Positions 25,849-35,081 of a stretch of DNA of 64,000 bases are shown piece after piece. The stretch is taken from the NCBI RefSeq assembly GCF_004208415.1, contig NZ_CP035758.1, positions 1,550,001 through 1,614,000 of the forward strand, written 5' to 3'. The translations under genes were made by a program, and so were the position numbers. A model generated the notes under the pieces. It was not told where the DNA came from. It worked only from the letters and a program-made list of their open reading frames with translations, and ran no database searches. Origin of the DNA: Ktedonosporobacter rubrisoli (GTDB lineage Bacteria; Chloroflexota; Ktedonobacteria; Ktedonobacterales; Ktedonobacteraceae). How positions within the stretch are numbered: the stretch's first letter is position 1; each line of letters opens with the position of its first letter.

Positions 25849-28581
25849 TCAGCCCTGCTGGATAGTGCAGGAATTTCCTGGCAGTGGATGGGCCGTCGCT
25901 GGGCTTAGTATTGTCAGCGGTTCTTGCGCCGCCAGGATGTAGGCCAGGGGCATTGTGCGCCCTTCATCTAGAGCCAGTTCAAAGGCCGCTTCACCAAGCT
26001 GCATACAAATAGCGGCTCGTGCTTGCTCGATACTGGCGCGTAGTGCCTGGGGAAGAATGACAGAATCACCCTGACGCGCCTTCTCCGCTGCGCCCCAGAG
26101 CTGTGCCGCACAAATTGCCTGTCCCTTGGTAGCTGCCACGGCTGCCAACCCTTCCAGGCAGGGAGCTACCAGCCGGGGATATTCCAGGGCCTGGGACAGA
26201 CATTGCTCGTACAGCAGACGTGCTCTCTTGCGGTTTCCCTGTAAGGCATATGTACACGCCAGGAGGAACAGCGACCGCGCAAGCTTGCGGCGGTTTCCCG
26301 CCTCCTCGTTGAGCCGATGGCATTCGCTTAGCAAGCCGTAGGCCCTGGCAACATCACCCTGTTCGAGGGCATCCTGTCCAAGCAGACTGAGGGCATGGGC
26401 GAGTCCCGGATTGTTGCCAGCCTCTCGGCAGAGCGCCACAGCTTCCTCAAGCAAGCTACGGGCTCGCTTTAGCTCTCCCTGGATCAGAGCATTGCGGGCG
26501 AGATAGATGAGCGGCCAGGCGAGATCGCCAGCATAGCCAAGTGCCCTGTAGAGCGCCTGACACTCTTGTAGCAATTGCTGAGCTCTGGCATACGCGCCCT
26601 GCGCGGAGGTCATGCGCCCCAGGAGCAAAAGGACGGCAGCCGTCCTCCAGGTGTCGCCATTGGCGCGCCAGGTTCGCAGGGACTCCTCAGCCAGGGCATG
26701 AGCTAGCATATAATGGCGCTGATGGAAAGCGAGCCCTGCCAGACCTATCAGTGTATGTGCGACCCCTTGCTGGTCTCCAAGCTGCTGACATAGGGACAAT
26801 TCCTCCTCAACTGTCTCCTCTATACGGGCGTGATCGCCCTGATGCCAGAGAAGCGTTCCTAGGGCAAGGAGGGTCTTCTCGCGTAGAAGAATGCTGTGCT
26901 TCTCGCTCGCTGTCAGCAGTCGTTCGAGCATAGAGCGTCCTTCGCTCACACGTCCTCGCGTGACCCAGAAACGCCACAATGCGCTCCCCAGAGCTACAGC
27001 TATCTCGATACCACTCCCTTCCTCCTCCTGCTTGCGCTCCAGCGCCCAGAGCAGGACGGCCCGGATGTTCTCGTAGTCCCGCTCCAACAGATCGAGCCAC
27101 TTGCCGGCATCGCGGCTGAAGAGATACATACTTGACTGCTCCACGAATGCCAGATAGTAGGATGCATATGCCTGCCGCACCGCCTCCAGTTCCCCTTGCT
27201 CGCGTAGGCGCTCCAATCCATACTCGCGGAGCGTTTCTAGCATCGTGAGACGTGGCTCCTCGCCCTTTCGCTCGCTTTGCTGCAAGAAACTCTTGTCGAT
27301 GAGAGAGGTCAGGCCCTCTACTACCTGCAAGGGCAGCTGGCCGTCTTCATTGCTTGTCTGCTCGGTTGCCTGGGCAACGGCGCTGGCGGCCTGTAGCGTA
27401 CAACCACCGGCGAAGACGGAGAGCCTGCAGAAGAGGCGGCGCTCCTCGTGACTCAAGAGATCGTAGCTCCATTGGAGGGTATTGCGTAACGTCTGTTGAC
27501 GGAGGGGCAGATCACGTGCACCACCGGTCAAGACGTCGAGCCGATGCTCTAGCTGTTTGAGCAAGGCCTGCGGAGGCAATAGCTTCATGCGTGCTGCGGC
27601 CAGTTCGATGGCGAGCGGAAGCCCTTCCAGGCGCATGCAAATCTCGGCTATGGTGCGGGCGTTGGCCTCCGTCAGTTGAAAGTCAGCTTTGATGGACTGA
27701 ATGCGCTGCAGGAACAGGCGTACCGTTGCCACCTGCTGCAAATCTGCGAGCGGTGGAAGCTGCTTAAGATCGGGCACGGCCAGCGGGGACAGGATGAACT
27801 CGTGTTCCCCAGAAAGATGCAAGGCGGCCCGGCTTGTCACCAGGATACTAAGCTGAGAACAGGAAGCGAGCAAATCAACCAGGCGTGGAGCAGCCGCCAG
27901 CACCTGCTCGAAGTTGTCGAGGAGCAGCAGCAAGTGTTTCTCCTGGAGGTAATCCTGCACCTGTTCCAATAGGGGACGATCGCCGGCTTCCCATAGGGCC
28001 AGGGCCTGGGCGATGGCTGCCGTGACCAGCTCGGGTGTGCTCACTGAAGCCAGCGCAACGCTGCAAGCACCATCGGCAAACTCTGCACTCAAGGCTTGGG
28101 CAACTTCCAGCGCTAAGCGTGTTTTGCCTACGCCGCCGGGTCCGACAAGAGTGAGCAGACGCACCGCTGGACGACGCAGGAGCGCACTAAGCTCGGCGAC
28201 TTCCTGCTCACGCCCAACTAGCGGAGTGAGCGGCGCGGGTAGATGGCGCGCCGCTGGTAGGTGAAAAATCTGTGCAGTGCGCCGGTCTGTAGCCTTGTGT
28301 GAACTGAGCAAATTGCCAGCATGAGTTTGAGAGACTGGCCACACCGCCTGGGCTGATGAATCTCGCAGCAAACCGAGATCGCTGGCCTTTAGTTCAAAGA
28401 GCTGGCAGAGCCGCTCCACGTAGTATGGACTGGGAAAGGCCTTGCCGCCTTCCCAGCGTGTGACCATCATATAATTAGGGGCGCCAATGCGCTCTGCGAC
28501 CACCTGCTGTGACCACCCACGCTCCAGGCGAGCCCGACGTAGCAATTGATTGGGGACGGATTGGGCGGCTTTCTTGACCAT
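25849..28581 (-). CDS. XRE-HTH/NB-ARC/TPR regulator (AfsR-like STAND protein)
   Basis: A regulator of about 910 residues. An XRE HTH sits at the N-terminus (LRRARLERGWSQQVVAERIG, then NYMMVTRWEGGKAFPSP). A STAND NB-ARC ATPase follows with Walker A VGPGGVGKTRLALEVA, Walker B LLLLDNFEQV and the GLPLAIELAAARMKLLPP motif. A winged-helix region (LFCRLSVFAGGCTLQAAS) and a long TPR superhelix complete it. Such proteins couple ligand sensing by TPRs to ATP-dependent assembly and DNA binding. The frame opens at 28677, but ATG 28581 (MVKKAAQSVPNQ) has GGAAG upstream and lies just before the HTH. Targets may include the divergent DinB-like gene. Confidence 0.9.
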   Translation of the reverse strand: MVKKAAQSVPNQLLRRARLERGWSQQVVAERIGAPNYMMVTRWEGGKAFPSPYYVERLCQLFELKASDLGLLRDSSAQAVWPVSQTHAGNLLSSHKATDRRTAQIFHLPAARHLPAPLTPLVGREQEVAELSALLRRPAVRLLTLVGPGGVGKTRLALEVAQALSAEFADGACSVALASVSTPELVTAAIAQALALWEAGDRPLLEQVQDYLQEKHLLLLLDNFEQVLAAAPRLVDLLASCSQLSILVTSRAALHLSGEHEFILSPLAVPDLKQLPPLADLQQVATVRLFLQRIQSIKADFQLTEANARTIAEICMRLEGLPLAIELAAARMKLLPPQALLKQLEHRLDVLTGGARDLPLRQQTLRNTLQWSYDLLSHEERRLFCRLSVFAGGCTLQAASAVAQATEQTSNEDGQLPLQVVEGLTSLIDKSFLQQSERKGEEPRLTMLETLREYGLERLREQGELEAVRQAYASYYLAFVEQSSMYLFSRDAGKWLDLLERDYENIRAVLLWALERKQEEEGSGIEIAVALGSALWRFWVTRGRVSEGRSMLERLLTASEKHSILLREKTLLALGTLLWHQGDHARIEETVEEELSLCQQLGDQQGVAHTLIGLAGLAFHQRHYMLAHALAEESLRTWRANGDTWRTAAVLLLLGRMTSAQGAYARAQQLLQECQALYRALGYAGDLAWPLIYLARNALIQGELKRARSLLEEAVALCREAGNNPGLAHALSLLGQDALEQGDVARAYGLLSECHRLNEEAGNRRKLARSLFLLACTYALQGNRKRARLLYEQCLSQALEYPRLVAPCLEGLAAVAATKGQAICAAQLWGAAEKARQGDSVILPQALRASIEQARAAICMQLGEAAFELALDEGRTMPLAYILAAQEPLTILSPATAHPLPGNSCTIQQG

Positions 28582-28822
28582 GACTCTGTTGCTTCCACGT
28601 AGCACGCGATGGGATGGGCTGTCTTCCAGACAAGGGACCCGGCAATGCCTCATCGCTTCTCGAAACGGTCTCATCACTCCTTTTTCCTCCCCAAGTATAC
28701 CACATTGCGTTCATGGGTAATCCTTGTATGTTCGCTAGTTTCTGCCTTACAAGAAATTCACGGATTTACAAATGGCGCAACAATATCTATACTGGAAGGA
28801 AAAGAGATTAAAGGAGAATACC

Positions 28823-29356
28823 ATGCCAGAGACAGGAGAGAAGGTCGAAATTCTTACAAAAATCCAGACAGGATATGCTCAGTTTGAGACATTGCTCGCC
28901 AGCTTGAGCGAAGAACAGATGACCATTCCTAACGTCAATAGTAACTGGTCAGTCAAAGACAATATCGCTCATATCACTGCCTGGCAAGACTATCTGGTGG
29001 AGCAGCTTCAGGGGATAATGACAGGGAAAAAACCTTCACAGTTCCTTCCAGATCTCTCCCTGCCCGACAGCCTTTCTGGCATAGACGAGATCAACGAAGG
29101 CATCTACAAGAAGTATAAAGATCGTCCACTGGCGGAGGTGCTGGCTGCCTTCCGAGCCTCTTATCAGCGCGTCCTGGAAGCAGTCAGGGCGATGAGCGAA
29201 GAGAGCCTGAACGTGCCTCCTTCCTGGGGTACAAAGAACGATCCCGACTGGCTGCTAATTGCCAGCGATGATCCTGCCAGGTTTATTATTGCCAGCAACA
29301 CCTACGAACATTATAAGGAGCATAGTGATATCATTCAACACTGGCTGCAACGCTGA
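28823..29356 (+). CDS. ClbS/DfsB-type DinB-superfamily four-helix protein
   Basis: A 177-residue protein with the DinB/YfiT four-helix bundle pattern: NVNSNWSVKDNIAHITAWQD near residue 50 holds the first conserved His, and SNTYEHYKEHSDIIQHWLQ near the C-terminus holds the others. ClbS/DfsB members include self-protection proteins such as the colibactin resistance hydrolase, but most are uncharacterised. AAAGGAG 7 bases upstream fixes the ATG at 28823. It is divergent from the large XRE/NB-ARC regulator. Confidence 0.85.
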   Translation: MPETGEKVEILTKIQTGYAQFETLLASLSEEQMTIPNVNSNWSVKDNIAHITAWQDYLVEQLQGIMTGKKPSQFLPDLSLPDSLSGIDEINEGIYKKYKDRPLAEVLAAFRASYQRVLEAVRAMSEESLNVPPSWGTKNDPDWLLIASDDPARFIIASNTYEHYKEHSDIIQHWLQR

Positions 29357-29669
29357 TTGTGCAAGTTCCCTATGCCTTTGTGGCACGTTCTGTGGCAGGG
29401 TTGCATCATACGCCCATGAGGTACACCCCAGGGCGACAATCGATAAGCTGAAAGAAACAAGGCTCCTCGCAGAGAATTTTTGCCCTGAACTTCCCAGCCC
29501 TGAAACACTATACAGACGATCATAAGTGCTTTCCGGGTTTCTGTTCAAGTTGTTCGACTGTAGCGGCCTAGTTGATCAGTTTGGTACAAGAGAGGAAAGC
29601 GACAAGCCCCTCTCTGTTGGAACTCTTGCAAAAGGTGCCAGGAACATCGGCCCCTGACACCTCTCATGT
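29357..29669. other. 313-bp convergent gap
   Basis: No gene recognised. It contains the terminator of the flanking minus-strand flavoprotein gene (29633-29662). Confidence 0.5.
29633..29662 (-). terminator. Intrinsic terminator of PPOX/nitroreductase operon
   Basis: On the minus strand the arms AGGTGTCAGG and CCTGGCACCT form a hairpin with one mismatch. It is followed directly by TTTT, 8 bases past the PPOX stop. Confidence 0.65.
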
Positions 29670-30092
29670 TTACTCTACTTTGCGACTGGAAAAATCAGCT
29701 CTTGCCTGACCTGGCTCAATAGTGTTGCTCCTCAAACCAAAGGAGATGATCCGTGTAGGGAGAATGCGCAACATCTCTGGCGAGAAGGTTTCTACAATCT
29801 CTTGACCGCCTTCCGGTAGTGCTTCAACCATCCCACGCACTTCGATCATCCGCGTTTGCCCCGAGGGCAAAACATCATCAACGACAAAGGCCACACGCCC
29901 ATGACTGACTGCATCACGATACTTTTTTGTTTGCGTCAGCTTATGTCCACCAATATCAATGCTGTCTTCATGAGGGTTATAGCGAAAGGCCACAGGTACC
30001 ACATGAAGTTCTCCCTTCTCGCTAACAGTTGCCAGCCGGCCGAAGCGCTGGCTTTGCAAATAGACTTGTTCTTCTGAAGTAAAGTTACTCAT
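29670..30092 (-). CDS. PPOX-class flavin/F420-dependent oxidoreductase, paralogue A
   Basis: A 140-residue split beta-barrel flavoprotein (pyridoxamine 5'-phosphate oxidase-like, F420 type). It has QRFGRLATVSEKGELHVVPV at the N-terminus, DSIDIGG, KKYRDAVSHGRVAFVVDDVL and a C-terminal TRIISFGL. It would use FMN or F420 to reduce a small molecule. ATG 30092 is chosen since the next family member starts at the same residue. It lies 22 bp downstream of the nitroreductase gene, so the two are co-transcribed. A close paralogue is encoded at 37701. Confidence 0.88.
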   Translation of the reverse strand: MSNFTSEEQVYLQSQRFGRLATVSEKGELHVVPVAFRYNPHEDSIDIGGHKLTQTKKYRDAVSHGRVAFVVDDVLPSGQTRMIEVRGMVEALPEGGQEIVETFSPEMLRILPTRIISFGLRSNTIEPGQARADFSSRKVE

Positions 30093-30114
30093 CAGTCGTT
30101 CTCTCTTTACAGTT

Positions 30115-30819
30115 TCATCGGTTTTCATTACCCATTGCGCTGCCAACCTCCTGTTTTGATCTCCACCGCTCCCAGTGCAGCATGGTATCCAGTGGCTTGC
30201 GCGTCGCAGGCTTGAATGTTGTCCCTAGCGTATAAGCGACGGGGATGAGGCCTACTTGCATCACATGTTTGTAAGGGATGCCCAGGATGTCCGCCGCCTC
30301 CTGCTCAAATGCGAGATGAAGCGTTGTCAAAACGGTACCCAGACCACGTGAGCGGGCGGCCAGCATAAAGCTCCAGGTCGCAGGCCAGATACCTCCCCAG
30401 TGAGCAGCCTGCTCAACAGCAGAGAGATTCCCGGCCCGTCCTTCAATGCAGGGAATAACCAGGACGGGAATCTCGTGGAAGTGTGCGGTTAGATATCGCG
30501 CTGGAGCCACTTTCCTGGTCAGGTCTGCGGCTTCCTTCTCAGAGGATGCTGCGGCGATCATCTGTTTGAGCATATCTTCTTGGCCACCAGGAGAAGAGGC
30601 GCTTTTACGATAGAGCGCGGCCAATGCTTGCCGAAGCGCCGGGTCAGTGACAACAAGAAAATGCCAGCTCTGTATCCCACCTGGGGTTGGAGCCTGCACG
30701 GCAAGAGACAGGCATTCTTGGATCACCTCTGGCTCTACCGGGCGTGTAAAGTCCAGGCGCCGACGTACCGCGCGAGTGGTACTGAGCACTTCGTCAAAGG
30801 AAAGATCGAGGATTGGCAA
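30115..30819 (-). CDS. Nitroreductase-family FMN oxidoreductase
   Basis: A 234-residue nitroreductase. The FMN phosphate-binding arginines lie in TTRAVRRRLDFTRPVEPEV at the N-terminus. QAPTPGGIQSWHFLVVTDP is the substrate/FMN segment, and AARSRGLGTVLTTLHLAFE (about residue 165) the usual glycine-rich loop. The start codon is TTG at 30819, with GGAG 10 bases upstream. It is divergent from a LysR gene 114 bp away and followed by a PPOX flavoprotein, a typical layout for a LysR-controlled reductive detoxification operon. Confidence 0.9.
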   Translation of the reverse strand: MPILDLSFDEVLSTTRAVRRRLDFTRPVEPEVIQECLSLAVQAPTPGGIQSWHFLVVTDPALRQALAALYRKSASSPGGQEDMLKQMIAAASSEKEAADLTRKVAPARYLTAHFHEIPVLVIPCIEGRAGNLSAVEQAAHWGGIWPATWSFMLAARSRGLGTVLTTLHLAFEQEAADILGIPYKHVMQVGLIPVAYTLGTTFKPATRKPLDTMLHWERWRSKQEVGSAMGNENR

Positions 30820-30860
30820 GATGCTTCTTCTCCTGTTTTATTTCTCTGCGAGACTGTCAA

Positions 30861-30890
30861 TTGCCAGGAGTATACCGGATCTGCTACAAT
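30861..30890 (+). promoter_or_regulatory. Probable LysR promoter
   Basis: TTGCCA (30861-30866), 18-bp spacer, TACAAT (30885-30890), 43 bases before the LysR ATG, in the divergent region shared with the nitroreductase gene. Confidence 0.5.
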
Positions 30891-30933
30891 GCACGCAAAT
30901 CATATTAACCATATCCTTATGAAAGTTGCCCAT

Positions 30934-31833
30934 ATGAACTTCTCACAACTTCAGTGCTTGGTTGCTCTTGTCGAAACAGGAAGCTTTACTGAAGCTGCCT
31001 ATACGCTTGACTTGACGCAATCGACGGTAAGTCACGCCCTGGCAGCCCTTGAAAGCGAGTTAGGGGTGACCCTCCTGGAACGCAACCGTAAGGGAGTGGC
31101 CGCACTTACCCCCGCTGGTCAAAAGATCATTCCGCGTGTGCGTGCTCTGCTGGCACAGGCCGAGGCCATTGAACAAGAAGCACAAGCACTTCGTGGCGAG
31201 GTTTCAGGAAAACTTCGACTAGGGACTGTTCACGCCCTTTATCCAGAGATGCTCGCCAGCGTCTTGATGCGTTTTCGAGCCTTGTACCCCGAGATTGAAG
31301 TCGTCCTCTTTGAAGGCACTATGCAAGAGGTGAGCGAGTGGCTCGGAAACAGTGTCATTGATGTTGGCTTCGTGTTCCATTCCGCGTGTGGAATTGAGAG
31401 TACACTGATTACGACCGACGAGTTGTGTGTGGTTGTTCCGACAGGGCATCGTCTCCATGCAGAAAACGCTGTGTCTCCAGGGAAGTTGCGTGGAGAAGAG
31501 CTGATCATGGAAAAAGCTGGATGTGCATCTCAGTTGATGGAGATGGGAAGCTTTGAGATGGGCAAGGCCAGGCTGCATGTCCGTTATCAGGCCAGTGACA
31601 GCGCCACCATCGTTGCGATGGTCCGCGAAGGTCTTGGCATCACGCTGTTGCCGCGTACGATGCTTCCGCGAAAGCTAGAAGGGGTCCTTGCCCTTCCGCT
31701 CAATCCACCGCAAGATGTGCCGATTGGACTCGCCGTTCGCCAGCGTTCCACAGCCTCCCCAGGAGCGCAGTTATTTGTCCAGGTGGCACTGACTTGGACA
31801 CAAGAACAGGCTGCATCGCTTCGAGAAACATAG
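30934..31833 (+). CDS. LysR-family transcriptional regulator
   Basis: A 299-residue full-length LysR regulator. The winged HTH is at residues 1-60 (VALVETGSFTEAAYTLDLTQ, STVSHALAALESELGVTLLE). The two-lobe effector domain follows, with GKLRLGTVHALYPEM and MVREGLGITLLPRTMLP. The frame opens much earlier, but only from ATG 30934 (MNFSQL) does LysR homology begin; ATG 30919 is an alternative. Divergent to nitroreductase-PPOX, which it most likely controls. Confidence 0.9.
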   Translation: MNFSQLQCLVALVETGSFTEAAYTLDLTQSTVSHALAALESELGVTLLERNRKGVAALTPAGQKIIPRVRALLAQAEAIEQEAQALRGEVSGKLRLGTVHALYPEMLASVLMRFRALYPEIEVVLFEGTMQEVSEWLGNSVIDVGFVFHSACGIESTLITTDELCVVVPTGHRLHAENAVSPGKLRGEELIMEKAGCASQLMEMGSFEMGKARLHVRYQASDSATIVAMVREGLGITLLPRTMLPRKLEGVLALPLNPPQDVPIGLAVRQRSTASPGAQLFVQVALTWTQEQAASLRET

Positions 31834-31996
31834 CTCTCTATACAATCAAACGGACAGGCCGTCCACTGGACTTATACGGTCAGAAGCTTGAACACAAGCT
31901 TGCACCAGAACTCGGAAAGCATTTATGATTATCTGTACTATGTGTTCTGTGGCTGAGCTGAGAAGGCAAGGAAACAAAGAATCAACAGGGTACCGA

Positions 31997-33535
31997 TTAT
32001 TGTGAGCTTCCGTTTATATGGGGTTGCTGAACTTTTTCCTCTGAGATGGCTGTGGGTGTACTTTGCCTGCGTTTGCGCAATGGAATATCTTTGAGGAAAA
32101 GCGTGATGACGAGAGCCGCGACCCCCACGCCAAACGTAACAAGAAAAACATGCCCAAGGTTCTGTGCCAGGGCCTGGCGAGCGGCTAGAGAGAGGCCTGT
32201 AGCATGTGAACCGGTAGCCAATACCCCTAAGACAGCCGTGCCCAGCAACGACCCCATCGCGCGCAAGTAATTTATCGCTCCCGTGCCGGTGCCCAGGCGC
32301 TCTACAGGAGTGGCGTTTTGGCCCGCAATCGTGTAAATGGGCTGAAGTACGCCTATGCCCAGGCCAACGATAATCATATTAATAGTAACCGTCAAGAGTG
32401 TTGTCATGGTGTCCATACGAACTAGTAAGAAGAGTCCTAGCAGGAGGATCAGTGCCCCAATGATCGCCAGAAGGTGATAGCGGCCCACTTTGCTAATCAA
32501 CTGGCCGCCAATGATTGCGCTTATGGCGATGGGGAGAAAGAGCGGGGCGAGGCTGGCGCCGGAATTCGTGGCAGCCTGGCCAAGTATCGTCTGCATGAAC
32601 AAAGGCAGGTAGAAGATCATGGCGTAGATGATCATGCCAAGCACGAGGGCCAGTAAAGAACTGGCGCTGAATATCTGGCTACGGAAAAGATCGAGCGGTA
32701 ACAAAGGCTCTGATACTCTGCGCTCAATCGCGAAGAAGGTGAGATAGAGTATCGTTGCCGCGCCAAGCAGCCCAATTACCTGTGGCGATCCCCAGGCGTA
32801 AGTAGTACCAGCCCAGGTTAGGGCCAGTAAGAGGCAGATGGTTGCTACAGCTGAAGTCAATGCGCCGGCGAAATCAATGCGGCGCCAGGCCTTCCATCCA
32901 CTATACGCTCTATGAGAGGTCGAAAGTCGGGAGGGCAGCCAGATTGTGAGGACGAGCAGGGCGAGGATACCCACCGGCATGTTAATATAAAAGACCCAGC
33001 GCCAGCCCTCATGGTCAGTTATCCAGCCGCCGAGAGCCGGAGCGACAATCAGCACTAGAGAGAGAATGCTGGCAAAAAGGCCTTGCCAGCGTCCACGCTC
33101 CGCAGGCGGGAAGAGGTCGGCGATGAGTGTAAAGACCAACGTCTGCATGAAACCTGCCCCTAGCCCTTGCAGGCCACGAAAGAGAATCAGTTGGGTCATG
33201 CTCTGAGCAGTTCCGGCCAGCGCTGATCCGAGCAAAAAGAGCGCAATGCCTGTCAAGACGAAGCCTTTGCGCCCAAACTGGTCGGAGAGCTTACCGACTA
33301 TGGGAACTACTGTTGTCGAGGTGAGTAGATAGGCGGTCACCACCCAGGAGTATTCTGCAAAACCGTGCAGGGCTTTGACAATTGCCGGCAGCGCGGTGCC
33401 AACAATTGTCGCGTCAAGCGCGGAGAGCGCGAGCGTGAGTAACAGGCCGCCAACAAGGGCGGCGAGCCTCCAGCCGCGCGGGTGCTGCGCTTCAATGTCT
33501 TCATTCTCGCTGAGAACTGGCGAGCGGTCAGTCAT
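31997..33535 (-). CDS. DHA2-family MFS multidrug exporter
   Basis: A 512-residue inner-membrane proton antiporter with about 14 predicted membrane segments (EmrB/QacA type). It has the motif C-like and family D1 region LSALDATIVGTALPAIVKAL in TM1, motif A GKLSDQFGRKGFVLTG, and GLQGLGAGFMQTLVF. ATG 33535 has GAGGAGGG 8 bases upstream and overlaps the end of the MarR gene by 8 bp, so they are translationally coupled. It is likely repressed by that MarR protein and induced by the exported drug. Confidence 0.9.
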   Translation of the reverse strand: MTDRSPVLSENEDIEAQHPRGWRLAALVGGLLLTLALSALDATIVGTALPAIVKALHGFAEYSWVVTAYLLTSTTVVPIVGKLSDQFGRKGFVLTGIALFLLGSALAGTAQSMTQLILFRGLQGLGAGFMQTLVFTLIADLFPPAERGRWQGLFASILSLVLIVAPALGGWITDHEGWRWVFYINMPVGILALLVLTIWLPSRLSTSHRAYSGWKAWRRIDFAGALTSAVATICLLLALTWAGTTYAWGSPQVIGLLGAATILYLTFFAIERRVSEPLLPLDLFRSQIFSASSLLALVLGMIIYAMIFYLPLFMQTILGQAATNSGASLAPLFLPIAISAIIGGQLISKVGRYHLLAIIGALILLLGLFLLVRMDTMTTLLTVTINMIIVGLGIGVLQPIYTIAGQNATPVERLGTGTGAINYLRAMGSLLGTAVLGVLATGSHATGLSLAARQALAQNLGHVFLVTFGVGVAALVITLFLKDIPLRKRRQSTPTAISEEKVQQPHINGSSQ

Positions 33536-33986
33536 GGAAACCCTCCTCAAAAAGACCTTCATGCTCCGCAAGGGAGATGATGGCTGTTAAGATGTCTATA
33601 ATTGAGCTCAGATGGGTATCGTCCTTTTCGTTAAGAATAGCGTGTAAGCGCTGTTGCCCCCGACGCTGACGGCCAAGCAAGGCCTCACCTGCTTCGGTTA
33701 GGCGTACAAGCGCCCGGCGACGGTCGGCGGGATCATCGGTTCGTTCGACCAGGTGGGCTTGCACCAAGCGGTCAACTTGCAGGCTGGTCGCAGATTGACC
33801 AATATGCAAATGCTCAGCAATCTGGTTGATGGTCGCTGGCGCAATATGAAACAGGACCAGGAGTAAGCGAATCTGGGGCAAACTGAGACCCCGGTCAGCC
33901 CAATCCTGCGTCAGACGTGCCAGCACGGCTTGCACAAGGCTCTGAAAGAGCGCATGAGCCTGCTGGACTTGTTCCTCATGGGTCAT
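33528..33986 (-). CDS. MarR-family transcriptional regulator
   Basis: A 152-residue winged-helix regulator: LSLPQIRLLLVLFHIAPATI, NQIAEHLHIGQSATSLQVDR, then the wing VERTDDPADRRRALVRLTEAG. Length and architecture are standard. It overlaps the MFS exporter gene. A consensus promoter and a 13-bp palindrome covering its -35 lie directly upstream, consistent with autorepression. Confidence 0.92.
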   Translation of the reverse strand: MTHEEQVQQAHALFQSLVQAVLARLTQDWADRGLSLPQIRLLLVLFHIAPATINQIAEHLHIGQSATSLQVDRLVQAHLVERTDDPADRRRALVRLTEAGEALLGRQRRGQQRLHAILNEKDDTHLSSIIDILTAIISLAEHEGLFEEGFHD

Positions 33987-34398
33987 TCTATTTCTCCTTC
34001 CATAATAATATGAGTATACGTAATAAAATTTGTAAAGTCAATAATATTGATTAAGCCAATATAAATAAGATTGGCCTACGGCGAAGTTGAGATGGTGCAC
34101 GGGGAAGAAGGGGATAGACGCAGCATGCGGGTGAAGGATATGACAAACTCTCATATGGGTACCATTTTTGATGAGGGGCGAGGCAGGAGGCTTCTGTTCG
34201 TTGCTTATTGCAGATTCACTAGACCTGTTGTGAAAAGAGGAAGAAAAAACAAACTTGCCCAATCCTTTCTTCACTCCATTCAAGTGATCCAGAAGGAGAA
34301 ACCGATAGAATTGGTTGGCTTTTCTTCGATTCTTGTAGCCCTTATGCAACTGCGATAGAATGGCACTTATAAACGCATCAAGAGAAGAAAGGATTGTT
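33987..34398. other. 412-bp gap holding the MarR promoter
   Basis: Only the MarR promoter and operator (34013-34050) are recognised. A 95-codon plus-strand frame here has no ribosome-binding site or similarity that I can see. Confidence 0.5.
34013..34050 (-). promoter_or_regulatory. MarR promoter with overlapping palindromic operator
   Basis: On the minus strand TTGACT (34041-34036), 17-bp spacer, TATACT (34018-34013). The palindrome TCAATA-A-TATTGA (34038-34050) covers the -35 box, the expected position for a MarR repressor site. Confidence 0.65.
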
Positions 34399-34995
34399 AT
34401 GGGAAAAATTGAGCCAATTACATTGAGTGGACGCTATGTCCGATTGGAACTGTTGAAGATAGAGCACGCAACTGACCTGTATGAAGTGGGAAAGGATCCA
34501 GTATTGTGGAGATATATGTCCGGAAAGGGGCCGCACTCAGTAGGCGATATGGAGGAGTATATCGCGGAGGCATTGCGTGATTACAAGGCGGGGACCGCCC
34601 TCCCTTTTGCGATTATCGCGCTGGCGGATGGTCGGGTCGTTGGATCGACGCGGATTGGCAATATTGATCAAGCAAATCGCGGCGTGGAAATCGGCTGGAC
34701 ATGGGTGACACCTGCAGTTCAGCGAAGCGGGATCAATACCGAATGTAAGTATCTCCTCCTGCGCCACGCTTTTGAGGCATTGGGCGCGATTCGTGTCCAA
34801 CTCAAGACCCATCACCAGAATCTCCAATCGCAGCGGGCGATCGAACGGCTGGGAGCGACGAGAGAGGGAATCCTGCGCAACCATAGAGTCATGGCTGATG
34901 GCTTGTATCTCCATTCGGTCATATATAGCGTCATTGAAAGCGAGTGGCCGGTTGTAAAAGCTCACCTGGAAGCGCTGCAGACAATGTATGCATAA
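34399..34995 (+). CDS. RimJ/RimL-type GNAT acetyltransferase
   Basis: A 198-residue acetyltransferase. It has LSGRYVRLELLKIEHATDLY at the N-terminus, IGNIDQANRGVEIGWTWVTP, the acetyl-CoA loop in VQRSGINTECKYLLLRHAF, and HHQNLQSQRAIERLGATREG. These are hallmarks of the RimJ/RimL group, which acetylate protein N-termini or amine drugs. GAAGAAAGG sits 9 bases before ATG 34399. Confidence 0.88.
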   Translation: MGKIEPITLSGRYVRLELLKIEHATDLYEVGKDPVLWRYMSGKGPHSVGDMEEYIAEALRDYKAGTALPFAIIALADGRVVGSTRIGNIDQANRGVEIGWTWVTPAVQRSGINTECKYLLLRHAFEALGAIRVQLKTHHQNLQSQRAIERLGATREGILRNHRVMADGLYLHSVIYSVIESEWPVVKAHLEALQTMYA

Positions 34996-35081
34996 GTTGA
35001 GTTCGTGCTTATGATCACCTGATTTGATGAACTGGAGGCTAAAGAATTTTTTACATTGTTGTGGCAAGAGAATCGCCAATT

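Noticed and set aside
34071..34358. 95-codon plus-strand frame before the GNAT gene
   Set aside because: No ribosome-binding site, overlaps no known motif, and is mirrored by an equally long minus-strand frame.
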